64,000 bases of DNA from Zopfochytrium polystomum (taxonomy: Eukaryota > Chytridiomycota > Chytridiomycetes > Chytridiales > Chytridiaceae): positions 310,001 to 374,000 of the forward strand of contig JAIVFJ010000017.1 of the NCBI GenBank assembly GCA_025765615.1. The letters are read 5' to 3'. The translations under genes and the position numbers were made by a program. The notes below the pieces were generated by a model. That model made no database searches. It was not told where the DNA came from and saw only the letters and a list, made by a program, of their open reading frames with translations. The first letter of the stretch is position 1. Each line of letters opens with the position of its first letter. Shown one piece after another: positions 12,893-23,980 of this stretch.

Positions 12893-13225
12893 AAGAGGCT
12901 TGGCTTTTGAAGGTGGTCCACGCGATGATCGGGCCTCGAGTGTCTGAGATGTTTTCTTCCCCTCTACTATATTCTTTTCTTTACCTTGTTTTCCAGTCGG
13001 TCCTCCCTTGTTTTGGATTTATTGTTATTTTGATTGTTCTTGCGCCAGTGAAAATCGACTCCTTCACAATTCGTTCTCTTTTTTTTCTTCTTTTTTTCTG
13101 CTCTCCTTTTTTTCACTCACGCCCTTCAGCTTCCTCCTCAATCGCTTCTCTAGCATCTGCGCCCTAGTCCCTGCCTCCTTGGACTGTGTTGGTTTTGTTT
13201 TACTGTCTTATTTGCGACGATCGTC

Positions 13226-13268
<43 letters not shown>

Positions 13269-13350
13269 CCCCCTGTGGGCATCTTCTCAACAGTGTGCAC
13301 GTTAACCCACTCGTTCCTCTCGTAACGAAACATGGACCCGCCCATGTCGT
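12893..13350. other. Intergenic region with long poly(T) tract
   Basis: T-rich 3' flank of the CCCH gene. It contains an uninterrupted T run of nearly 40 bases at about 13231-13268. No gene seen on either strand. Confidence 0.55.
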
Positions 13351-13826
13351 TCAACTGCTACTCGCCGGTATGCGACCTCCCCATAGCCTGATGGGAAGCC
13401 GTTCCAACCTGCTCTTGAATGCTTCGCAGATCTCCATGGCTTGGGGTGCGCAGCGACCGCAACGCCAAGCGTCCCCCGCGGCAACGTTTGCGGACAGCGC
13501 GTCAGTCCAGTCCTCAGCGTCCTCGGAGATGTAGCCTCCTCGTCACCGCCGTCTTCATCACTTTCGTCGGGCAGCACACCTAGCAAAAAAAATGCTCGCC
13601 AAAGGAGTGAAAAAGCTGGACACGCTGATTTCAGCCGTTAAATATCAAGGTTTCTTTTTCGAGCAAAGCGCTAAACTCACACAGCACTTACGCCAAGGGA
13701 GCCCCCCCGACAATAATTTGATCACCTCGATTACCATAGGCATTGGGCCTGATTCAGCGGAAATTCGAGTTTTGACTGAAGTGTCCGAGGCAACCAGAGC
13801 GGCCACCACAGTTCCAGTCCTGTGTG

Positions 13827-13864
<38 letters not shown>

Positions 13865-14154
13865 CGCCTTTCCGTCGCGGAGGCGGGTGAAGGGAGAAGG
13901 GAGGGTGCGGGTAGAAGAGAAGGAGCGACCACAACGCAACCGCTGGGACTCCGTCATGCCAACGGCAGCCGCGTCAAGCATCACACTCACCGAATACTGC
14001 CGTTGTTCAGTCCTGTGTGGCGGCTTGCTTGACAGAAACTACACTTGGTGGGGTCGGTTGCCTTCTTGGCGGTTTTACAGAGCGGAGAATGCCGTGATGC
14101 GAGCCTCCTTACTCCAACGCTTGCGCGAAGAAGTTTTCCCTTGAAGGGAGACAT
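13351..14154 (-). CDS. Hypothetical protein, tentative multi-exon model
   Basis: Not recognised. On the minus strand an ATG at 14154 opens MSPFKGKLLRASVGVRRLAS, a basic, mitochondrial-targeting-like start, followed by a Cys pair in DPTKCSFCQASRHTG. A GTGAGT donor (13990) and a CACAG acceptor (13820) join in phase to TGTVVAALVASDTSVKTR, ending at a strong GTAAGT donor at 13691. A downstream frame reading SEDAEDWTDALSANVAAGDA with CGRC and stopping at 13351 can be joined in phase with an acceptor near 13536-13540, but that acceptor is weak. The intron at 13820-13990 contains the TG/CA microsatellite. The donor sites and the natural composition of the peptides are the only evidence; the gene could also be spurious. 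Confidence 0.35.
13820..13862. repeat. (TG)n dinucleotide microsatellite
   Basis: About 20 TG units, broken once near the start (TGTGTTGTG). It lies in a putative minus-strand intron, where it reads as a CA tract just before an AG acceptor. Confidence 0.95.
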
Positions 14155-14411
14155 TTCGAAGAAGAGCCCAATTACAGTGCCCAACCAGGGAGAGATAGAG
14201 AGAGCGAGCTTTAATCGAGCGAGAAGAGCCGAGCAATTCTCCCTCGTCACTCACAGTAAAACAAAAGGGAAGCGCACTCGTTATTGTCGTAGTATAACCT
14301 TTATTCTGTGTTATGTTCTTTGGGCGCGTAGCATATTGAAACATGAGAACCAAGAAGGAAGAAAAAACATGCAAGCAACGTCCACTCAATATGGACAAGG
14401 CGAGCTACTCA

Positions 14412-17400
14412 TCACTTTCCGCGCCCGCCGCCTCCGCCGCCACCACGGCCTCCTCCTCCCGAGCCCGCAAGGTTCCGGCTCCATCCCAGGTGCGCTGCGG
14501 CCGGCCGGGGCGGAAGGCCTCCGGGGCGTCCCGCAGGGGAACCTGGCACGGCAATCGGAACCGGAACGCGCGCAGCGGGTGGCCTTGCCGCGGCGCCGCC
14601 CGCAATCAGCCCGCTGGCGCCGGGGATCTCGCTGATCCAGCTCTGCGGGCTGTCCGCTCCCCCGCTGGCGGCAGACGTGCCTGGTGGCGGCGGCTGCGGC
14701 GCCGGAGGCCGGAACGGCGGAGGCGGCCGGTACGAGTGCTGCTGCAGCTGGCTGGCGTACCCGACCTGGTAGCCGACGGGCCGAGGCGGCAGGCTTGCAG
14801 CTCCCGAGCGCGCGTTTCGGTCGTCATGGCGCTGTGGCGGCGCCTGGCCGCCCTGCCCGCGGCCGCCGTTTCCGTATTGGTTTCCCCCGCTGGCATACTG
14901 GTTGCCGCCCCCGTTGCCGTACTGGTTACCGCCGTTGCCGTAGCTGCCGTTGCCATACTGGTTGTAGCTGCTGCCGTTCTGGCTGCCCCCGTTGCCGTAC
15001 CGGCCGCCTCCGTTTCCGTACCCGCTGCCACGACCACCGCCGCCGCCACCGCCGCCGCCGCCACCGCCGTACCGACCGCCTCCGCCATTACCGTGGTTCG
15101 GAACGTATGAGTCCACGCCTCCACCGCCGTTGTAGCCGCCGCCGCCCATGTACGGCAGGTCCCCGCCTCCGGAACCCACACCGGCGCGGACCATTCTCGC
15201 GGCCGCCCGAACGTCCATCCGTGGTGTCATGCCCGGGCCGAACCCGCCTCTGCCTCGGCCACCTCGGCCACCTCGGCCACCCCTACCACCGCCTCGATGG
15301 CTTCCTCCTCCGCTTGCCGCGATCCTCACCCACATGATGTCCTCCTCGTTCAGTGACTTCCGCGGCAGCTTGACGCCCTTGAGCAAGCCTGCCGCAAAGC
15401 GAACGAAAGGCTTAGGCGGGTCGGGCATGAAGTACAAGGCGGAGATGGATTGGTTGTCCTGGAGGTCGGGAATGGAGGGCTGGCTGAGGAGCGGGGAGGG
15501 GAAAGTTGAGCCCGGAAGGACGACATTGGGGTCTGGTAGTAGAGATCCCATGATTCGCTTTGAAACTTTTGGGTTTATAGGCACGGGCTAGTTCGTTTAA
15601 AGGAAGAACGATGGGATAGGACGGTTAGCCCAAGAGGGGGTCGCCATTCAACAGATGACGTCAATAATACCTTGTCGCCCTTCCGCTTTCCATAGATTGC
15701 GCAAACAGGTTCGAATAAAGGATCATTGTGTGATACAAACAGCACTTCATCCCCGCGCGTGTTACGTATGGTTTCTTCCTCTGTCAGTTCCGAGTACAGC
15801 GGCGTCATGGCTTCAATCAGCCGCTTTTCGTCAATGAATGGTAAGACGGCCACACCTGTAATGTTTCAATGTCAGAACAAAACAGATAAGCCGGTTACAC
15901 CAAGGAGAAACGAACCCTGCCAAAGATACTTTTTCCCGTTCATGTCGATCGGGAATTCCTCCGGATAGAAGCTTTTAATAGGGCTGTCCTCATCCAGCAT
16001 CAGCTTGTGAAACACAGTCGGGATGTGCTTCCTACTTGCGGCAGGGAATACACCCATGAGCTGCTCAATGGGTTTGAACGGCTCCCCCAGCTCGAAACGA
16101 ATGTCCAGATTGCTTGTAAACGAGAGAAAGTCGGAAGCGAACGGAGCGTAGTGGTAAGGGTAAAACCATTTCCAGGACTGGACGCCTTGATAATAGTACT
16201 TCAGTACCCAACAGAATCCTTCGACGTATTTCGTCACCACACTGAGTGAACGTAAGAATTAGTCAGCATTAAGGCAGCTGTGTAAAAGGAAATGCAAGAC
16301 AGAAAAGGCTGTTCGAACTCACTCTCGTACGAGTTCGACGTCCGTTTCGGGGACGCCAAACTTTTGCTGGTAGTAGCGCTTCTTGAATCCGGTCTCCCAC
16401 AGTTTGACATCGTCTTTCGGCTCCGGCTCCTCTTCGTCTCCATCGCTCGTTTTTGCCTGTTGAGCGGCAGTCCCTTTCCGTTTGACCACAGGTTTCAGCA
16501 ACTGAGGAGGGAGGGTTGTGACTTCGACGGCGTCAACAACTTCATCTTCGTCGTCCTCCTTGTCGGCCGCATCCGCCGCGTCATCATCCCCTTCGGGCGC
16601 TTCCACCTCCTCGGCGAGAACATCGGCCACCACTTGCTCCGCAACGCTGGGCGTCTCCGACGCGTCCGCGTCCATGGCATCGTCGCCGGCTGTCCCGTTT
16701 GTAGCTGCGGGAACTCCGACGCCCGGCTCCGTTTCGACCTTCTTGGCGGAGTTATCGTCGTTTGTGTCCGCGTCCTCAGCAACAGCCTCAGCCTTCCTCT
16801 TCAGCGGAACTTTTGCCACAGCAGCATCCTTGTCGCTGGAGGATGCAAACAGTTTCTTCTTGAGTGCGTCGGCAGCAGCTTTGTTGGCTGCCTCCCTGGC
16901 CGCTTTAACCTCCTTGTTGAGATCGGCGCGTCCGATGACCGGCAAACTCTCAATTCCCAGCATCTTCTCAGCCTCAGCTAGTCTCGCCTCGCCACGAATG
17001 AGCTTCTTCTCCTCCCTACTGGGAGCCCACTCCCTTTGCTCTGCCCGCATTTTTTCCCTCTTCTTTTCCTCTCGCTTTCTGCGGATCCTATTCGCTCGCT
17101 GCCGCTCCTCCTTTTGTCTCCGCTCGACAAATATTTCTTCCTCGACTTTCCCCAGCTCGGATAGCAGAAGCTGCACAGCTTCCAAGTCGATATCACCGCT
17201 GTCCGTTAGGTACCTCCCCACCCCTAGGATGGGCGTGATCTTTCTCCATATTCCCACTAGTCGGTCGATCGCGCCTTCGCGAATCTCCAGAGAAGGTAGA
17301 TGTGGTAGGAAGTCGTTTCCGACGAAGAAGCAGAGGAAGATCCAATCGTCAATCGCGCGCTCAAGGTTGAAACTGGGGTCATGCGGGGAGGCAGGGTTGC

Positions 17401-18712
17401 GCAGCTCTGCATCCAAATATTCGCGGAGAATTTCGACGTGCAGGAACACGTATGGCTTTGGCGGCTTTTTCTCGACCGCTGCTGCGTCTTTTTTTTGGAT
17501 CTGGCCCGTGCACTCACTCGCCAAGTGACCTTCCTGGCCGCAGATAAAGCAGCCTTGAGTCTTCTCCTGGTTGAAAAACACGTCTTCACGGAGAATCTTG
17601 AAATGGGGCTCGTGGGTTGAGAGGGCCAACATGATCAGATCGGCGTCGAGCCCGTAAAGAACATGGCGGGTGGAGGGATCGTACTCAGGCTGCACCCGCT
17701 GCCGTCGAATGTAGTCCATGATCTTGTGCTCGCCTTCTCCCGGTACGCTCGCATCCGAGAGAAACACCTTCACGCCGCGCCACCCGGGATCCGAGTTGAG
17801 CCTGGAGGCGACGTAGTACTTGAGCGACTCTGCAAGATGCGCCATGAACGGAGTCCCGGGCGTTATGCAATTCGAATCGAACGCTTCCTTCGGCTTTCCG
17901 GCGCCTTCCTCTTCCCAGGCGGGTGGCTTCATGCCGTACTTATCCTGCCACTCTTTCGCGATTTCCTCTTCCTTCTCTGCCTTCTCAGCCGCCTCCATCG
18001 ACGCGCGGAATCGTCGCGACCGCTGCTGGTTCATCTTCGCGCGTGGAGCGACACCGTCAATGGCCATGTAAAGAACTTTTCGGGGTCGAATGAGATTCAT
18101 GATACGATCGATGTAAGTGAACACTTCGATCATCATTTCGTCTTCAGTCGCTGGGGCCGGCTAGTGTGCAAAGTGTGGAGCAGAAGAATGTCAGAGAGGC
18201 GCGGTTACAACACGGAATGCCAACACGGCTCCATGTCCCAAGCAGGACAGCCGCCCAAACGAACCTTGTCCTCAGGGTGGCAACACGGGTGGACGATGCC
18301 GTTCATGTCGAGGTAGAGGTTGTCGAATTCAACGCCATTCGGGTTCGGGAGCGATCCGTCGACTGGGATAATGACGCCATCCACCTCTCGCGGTTGATCC
18401 TCTACAACATGAGAGGCGACCTTTGGATATTTGTCAGACAACCATCTGCGGTCGGCAAGAAACCGAGATCGGCATTTTAAATGGGGAAGATGAGGGTTAG
18501 CACGATTAGTTTAGAGCTGCAGTGGTGCCTGTAGTGGGGAGCACCCCCTGTTGCCCATTCACATCCAGGAGCAGCGGTAGCATTGAAGCTCCACGCGGTC
18601 ACTCTTGCCCTTTTTCTCCTCGCCGTCGTCGTAATCCTGGTTGTCACCCTCCGCCAGAGTGGTGTATTTCCCCAACTTTCCCAACGCACCTGAAGAGGGC
18701 AGGAATTCCCAT
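14412..18712 (-). CDS. RAT1: 5'-3' exoribonuclease Rat1/XRN2
   Basis: Nuclear 5'-3' exonuclease for rRNA/snoRNA trimming and torpedo termination of RNA polymerase II. Exons 18712-18690, 18445-18265, 18160-16323, 16241-15916, 15855-15671 and 15587-14412 stay in phase, about 1242 residues. Exon 1 codes only MGIPALFR, the invariant XRN start, and a 244-nt intron separates it from WLSDKYPKV. Further marks: [32 protein letters not shown], a CCHC zinc knuckle ([14 protein letters not shown]), [12 protein letters not shown], the acidic/basic linker, and [20 protein letters not shown] with YAPFASDF of the second conserved region. The last exon ends in a long Gly-rich tail with RGG runs and [12 protein letters not shown] repeats, probably RNA-binding or condensate-forming. 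The family's core is complete. A fragment of the last exon recurs at 50091-50275. Confidence 0.96.
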
Positions 18713-19024
18713 CCTCGCCGCACCAACTTTCTTTCTTTCTTTCCTTTCTTTCTTTTTTGTTTTTTTCTTCCAATATTAACATATTTTCGATTTTATTTTG
18801 TTCCCGTGGAAGGGTTCCCTCTTGTCAGGAGAGGTGGCGCATCTGTTTGGACCCGGAGGGGCGATCGGCGAAGACCTTCAACCGGCGCCATTCTTTCGCC
18901 GGGATTCCACCTTCTTCTTGGTCAGTAGCACACACCAGATTCATCAAACGAAAAAAAGGGGCGAGGCAAAAAAAAAATATAGATAAGCACATTGCAAAGG
19001 TATTAAAAAAAATCACAGAAACGA
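18713..19024. other. RAT1 upstream region
   Basis: 312 bases between the RAT1 start and the stop of the next minus-strand gene. T/C-rich near 18725-18770, and A-rich around 18950-19015. No gene seen; it should hold the RAT1 promoter and the 3' flank of the TPR-like gene. Confidence 0.5.
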
Positions 19025-21222
19025 TCATGCTCCACCGACCAACTTGGAGAACCATTCCTTCCCCACAACAGCCTCCGAGAACTCAATCGCCGCCCCTTCT
19101 CCATCGCCGACAACGTCCTCGCCGTCCTTCCTCCTCCACGCCATCAATGCAAGCTTGCAATCCTCCTCTCGCCCGGGAATCCACGACGTAACCTTGGCGA
19201 GCCCCACAAGCGCAGCACGCGCCTCTTCGGCCACGTCGCTGTCCGCCTGGTCGTCCGGTCGGCTCCGCGCGCCGGCCGTGGATGGCCCACGCGCAGGACC
19301 GACGACTACCCCGCACGCGTCCAACGCGCGTTTGTAGTGGGTTGCCGCGTTCGCGAGCAGGATGTTGCGTGTCTTAGCGTCGGCGCGGTAGAGCTGCGTG
19401 CGGGTGGCTTCGAGGTCGCCCAGGCGGCGGGAAACGGACGGTTGCTGCTCGCGGCGCTCGGCTGCGAGCTTCTGAGCGAGTGTGTAGGCTTTGGCGGCAG
19501 AAGCGTAGAGCGTGCGAAGTTGCTGAACGGTCGGGTGGATGCCGTTCGCTGCAGCGCTGCCTGCAGCTCCGGCGGACGAAGATGCAGAAGATGACGAAGA
19601 TGACGACACTCCGGTGCCCGTTGGTACGGGCAGTGCATTGAGTGCATCGAACCCAGGTATTCCATCAGTCCCCACGCAGGCTGTCAGAACAGCATCCGCC
19701 CAGTTACAGTACACGTCGCCTTTGTCTGAAGCAGCCTCGGCACACGCAGGGTTTCTTGCGAGAACGCGATCAAGCATTGCGGCTGCCTTGCCGAAAAAGA
19801 GCGAGGTCGTTGGCACCAATTTGGTGTCCATGGAAGAGTCCGTCGTGGGACTGGATTCCTCCACCTGAATGGAAGCGTCCTCAGCAATGGCCGAGAAGAT
19901 TTGGGCGCGTGCAACGCCGATGTCGCACCACGCCGAGAGAAACTCGTCTCGAATATTTGCATCTGCCTCCTCTGGCACCGGCATTTTGCTTGTCCAGAGC
20001 GTGATTTGGCCGTTCCCTCGAAGAATCGCTGCAACAGAGAGTGATGACGCCTTTTCACTGCGAAGAATGTCCTCGGCAACGTCCAAACGGCGCATGGCTC
20101 GCTCAAAGTACACGTCGGGTTCGATAGAGGTGCCTTTCGCATTGGACGCGGCGAGCGAAAGAAGGGAGGCATGGGCAACCAGGGTGTCCACAAGGCTGGA
20201 GAGAGTGACAGGTTCCTTTTCAGTTACATATTCGTACTGATCATCGTCATAGTCATCGTCCTCGTCGTCGTCGTCGTCGTCCTCGTTATCATCATCGTCT
20301 TCATCAAAGCTGTGCCCGCAGAGCCCGTCATGGATGTGAGGCGTTTCATCCCCCGGCTCTGGCGTTTCAGGGGCGGCTGTCGAGCACTCAAGGCAGCCGT
20401 CGCCTGCTCCTCAAGATCCCCAAGCTGGAGTCGCAAGGCAGAGTCGAGGGCACGATCAGCCTCAGTCAACCAGTCCGTTATGTCAACCCCATTTTCCACG
20501 AATCGGCGAGGGTCCCCGCCGTCTGCGTCTTCAATGACCAGTTCGAAGCGCGAGCGCAATGCTTGCGCAAGGTTGAAAAGAGCGTCGGCATTCGTTTCGT
20601 CGAGCCCTGATGCTCGCCGGAGCTGTGTCGCCGCCTCAGCAAGCAAACGGTGCCGTTGAGAGTGTGGATATGGGGGCTCCTTAAAGTCACCCAGAAGTAG
20701 CAGTAGGCGGCCCCAGTTGTAAAGACAGTCGGCGTAGTGATTGGATGCGTGATCGGCAGGGGAAGCTCTTTCGTTCGAGCTGGCGCGGGGGCTGTTGCTG
20801 CGTCTGCCGCCGGCGACAGAAGATGAGGCCGGTGCTTTGGGCGAGGGCGGGGAAAGGGTGTGGGATTGGTGGTTGCTTGCATGGGGACCGTGCGTGTGGG
20901 CGTGCGCAGAACTCGGAGTGGGCGAGGGAGGAGCAGTTACCTTGCCTGTCGACAGCGCAGGCGACTGCTTTGCGGCGGCAGCGGCGGCTGCGGCTGCGGC
21001 TGGTGGTGGTGATGGAGGGGTGGCTGAGGCGGCAGCTTGGGCGTAGGCTTTGCATGCCGCCTCGAAGGCTCGGCGGGCCTTTTCGCCGTCCTGGTACCGT
21101 TCGCCCTTTTCCTCGAGCTCGGCGGCGTGCTCGAGCCACTCTGGGAGGGACTGCGGCTGCCTCTGAGCCTCCGGCTGCTTGGGTTTCTTCGACGGCAGCT
21201 TCGTCCTCGACCCGCGTATCAT
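19025..21222 (-). CDS. TPR-like protein of unknown function
   Basis: About 722 residues if a 29-nt GT-AG intron (20387-20359) is removed between exons 21222-20388 and 20358-19025; without it the frame breaks at AALSAR. The start MIRGSRTKLPSKK is chosen as the first Met before the conserved-looking EWLEHAAELEEKGE; a Met at 21300 is also in frame. The protein alternates Ala-rich linkers with helical TPR-like pairs: NHYADCLYNWGRLLLLLGDF, ASGLDETNADALFNLAQALR, then a long Asp/Glu run, VDTLVAHASLLSLAAS, VLARNPACAEAASDKGDVY, CNWADAV, and TRNILLANAATHYKRALDAC, ending in EAVVGKEWFSKLVGGA. No enzyme motif or membrane segment. Probably a cytosolic or nuclear scaffold; I cannot name the family. Confidence 0.75.
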
Positions 21223-21570
21223 TTGGGGGACAGGGAAGGTGAGAAGGGAAGTGTGTGCGTGTGGTTGGTTGGGCGAAGTGAAAATGAAATCACAGGTCAC
21301 AGTGCTGTCGGTCTTCGCTTTTCGTTGGGTGCATTCTGTGGTTGACGCGGTGTGGCTGTTTCTCTCGCTCTGTCTCTGTCCTCTGTCCTCTGTCCTCTCT
21401 CCACTGCAACAAACTAGCTTGTCGCCACGCGAACAAAGAAAGAAAGAGAGAAAGAGCGAACGAATGACAAGAATGAAAAGAAAGAAAGAAAGTTGCGATT
21501 AATCGCAAAACAAAACAAAACAAAATAAACAAAAAAACAAAAAAGAAAGAAAGAAAAAGGCAAGCTTGAT
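21223..21570. promoter_or_regulatory. Divergent promoter region (TPR-like gene / zuotin)
   Basis: 348 bases between two divergent starts. The zuotin side (21430-21560) is purine-rich on the plus strand with GAAAGAAAG runs and AAAACA repeats. No TATA box that I would defend. Confidence 0.5.
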
Positions 21571-23934
21571 ATGGCGCCTGTGTCGGCAAATGGGGCCGTC
21601 TCGGCCGAAGCTGCTGCGAGCACGCTCACGCTCGACTTTCTCCTCCCGCCCCCGCCCGCCGGTTGGGATCGTGACAAGACATCAAAGATCCACAAGCGCA
21701 TCCATCCGCTCAAGAAGGGCACCGTCGAGCCCATCGGCTCAGAGTTCCTCACCGTCCTCCGGCGCCACAGGTACAACAGGACCCTCTCGCAGGACTGGGA
21801 GCTGGAGGCCGCCTTGAGGGACGCTAAAGACGGCGACGACGACGCCTTTGAAGACGAGCCTGAGACGGAAGACCTGCTCGCCTCGAACCCAGACAATTGG
21901 AAGGTAGGCAGCTCGGCGGGGTCATACCATTTTTGTCCACCATGCTCTAAATCGACTGGGCTTCCCCTACCCTGTTCAGGAACAAGATCACTACAGGATT
22001 CTTGGAATTTCGAAGCTTCGATGGAAAGCAACCGAGGACGACATTAAACGCGCATGTGAGGGCGACACATTTCTGAACCTTACTGGCTTGTTATAATCCA
22101 GTTTCCAGATCGTCGCAAGGTTTTGAAGCACCACCCTGACAAAAAGGCCGGCGCTTCGGGCAACACCAACGACGACAACTACTTCAAGTGTCTCCAGAAG
22201 GCGTGGGAGGTGATTTCGGACCCGGTCAAACGCCGTCAGTGGGACTCGGTTGATCCCGAGTTCGATGAAACGCTTCCAGGACCCAAGTTTAAAGGTGACT
22301 TCTTCCAAGTCTTTGGAGCCGCCTTCGAAAGCGAAGCACGTTTCTGCAAGCGTCCAGCGTCGCTGAGTCCTTTCGGCGATATCAACTCTACGCGTGAGGA
22401 AGTCGAAAAGTTTTACGAGGGTTGGTTCAATTTCGAGTCTTGGCGCACCTTCGAGATGTTGGACGAGGACGAAGAAGGACTCGGCGACAGGTTTGTTCTG
22501 CGAGGACTTGCTCGTGGCGTCGCAACTGAATCGTCCTTCTTTGATGTTATGACCACCCAGCCGCGAAGAAAAGCGGTACCTGGATAAGAAGAACAAGGCT
22601 GCTCGAGCCAAGCGAAAGAAGGAGGACAATGCCCGCATTTTCAAGTTTGTCGAGACGGCGCACAAGTTGGACCCTCGAATGGCGCGCTTCAAGGAGGAAG
22701 AAAAACAGGCGAAGGAAGCCAAGAAGCGCGAGAAGGAACAACTCGCGAAGGCAGCCATCCTTGAAGCTGAGAGGAAAGCAGAGGAAGAACGAAAGCAGAA
22801 GGAGCAGGCCGAGTTGGAAGAGAGGGAAAGGGTGAGTTTGGCTCTCTTCAGTAAAATGCAATGTTTTGCTGATGAGCAATTCAAACAGCGGGATCAAGAA
22901 AGGAAGGAAAAAGAGGCGACGAAACGTCTTGTCCGCAAGGCGAAGAAGGAAATTAAGGCCATTTACTCGTCAAACAATGGATTCCTTCCCACATCAGCCT
23001 CTGTCTCTGAGATTGAGGCGAACCAGAGCAAATTCGATGCGGTGCTTGATGGGTCAGAGCTATGGCACTTAGAGGAGTTCAAATTTCGTCTTGAAGAAGC
23101 TCAACCAAAGGGTTTGGACGCCCTCAAAGCATGCTTTGAAGAAGAGGTGAGAGCGTGCTGCTGTAATGAACCTTTTAACTCCAAACTTTAGTATGAAAGC
23201 TCGCGTAGCAGGCAAGAGGCTACATCCCGAGCGCCATCCGCACTCGGGTCCACTGGGCCATCCACTCCAACGTTGAAAAAGGCAAAAATCCCGTGGACCA
23301 CCAAGGAGGTTACAACCCTCATCAAGGCCGTGAAGTCCTTCCCCGGAGGCACGAACAACCGTTGGGAAAAGATTGCCGAGTACATTAATCTTCACGGAAG
23401 GGAGGAGGGCGGCCCTGCCCCGGAGCGCGGCCCAGAAGAATGCATCAAAAAGAGCAGAGAGCTTCAAGACGCCACCCTCGCCGAGCGCAACGCGATGCAG
23501 GCAGCGGTAGCGACGAAGAAAAAGGAGGTCGAAATCAAAGAAACCCCCACTTCCCGCGCGGCTGCTGAGGCTGTCGCTGCCGCAATCGCCAACAAACCCG
23601 GTCAAGGCGGCAGCAAGTCAACCCCAAAAGAGACCAAACCTTCGCCATCGCCGTCCCCTGCGCCGAGCGGTTTCGTCATCCCAGAGGGTGACTCTTCGTG
23701 GTCCGCATCCCAACAAGCAGCTCTTGAGGCTGCGCTTCGCAAGTTCCCAGCTTCTCAATTCACCGCTGCCCCGGCCGAACGTTGGGAAAAGATTGCCGGC
23801 GAGATTGAGGGGAAATCGAAGAAAGAAGTGAAGCAGCGAGTGAAGGTACGAATTTTTTTGGTTTCATCACCAATTAAATTGTTTCTCTTAAACAGGATTT
23901 GGCTGATGCGATCAAGAAGAAGAACAAGAAGTAA
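21571..23934 (+). CDS. ZUO1: Zuotin / DNAJC2 ribosome-associated J-protein with SANT domains
   Basis: Hsp40 partner of the ribosome-associated complex, which stimulates Hsp70 on nascent chains. Exons 21571-21903, 21980-22055, 22109-22490, 22561-22831, 22889-23146, 23192-23845 and 23896-23934 join in phase, about 670 residues. J domain: QDHYRILGISKLRWKATEDD, then the catalytic HPD in KVLKHHPDKKAG. After it come the zuotin-specific FYEGWFNFESWRTFEMLDE, a long charged helix (LDKKNKAARAKRKKEDNAR and following KE-rich coil) that contacts the ribosome, and two SANT/Myb-like domains (IPWTTKEVTTLIKAVKSFPG and SSWSASQQAALEAALRKFP, each followed by RWEKIA). Budding-yeast Zuo1 lacks the SANT pair while animal MPP11 has it, so this gene keeps the longer form. 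It ends 46 bases from the convergent cutC gene. Confidence 0.96.
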
Positions 23935-23980
23935 CTTTGCAGTGGTCTTTATTTTCGATTGTTTTGAAGCCGTGCCTGGC

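Noticed and set aside
13334..13641. Plus-strand start MDPPMSFNCYSP with following frame
   Set aside because: Needs a 19-nt intron to stay open and competes with the minus-strand model, which has better splice sites.
14343..15337. Arg/Ala-rich plus-strand frames over the RAT1 tail
   Set aside because: Shadows of the GC-rich Gly codons of the RAT1 C-terminal repeats.
18541..18660. Minus-strand reading with CYRCSWM end inside RAT1 intron 1
   Set aside because: Looks like a short C-terminus, but lies within the intron between MGIPALFR and WLSDKYP and has no separate start.
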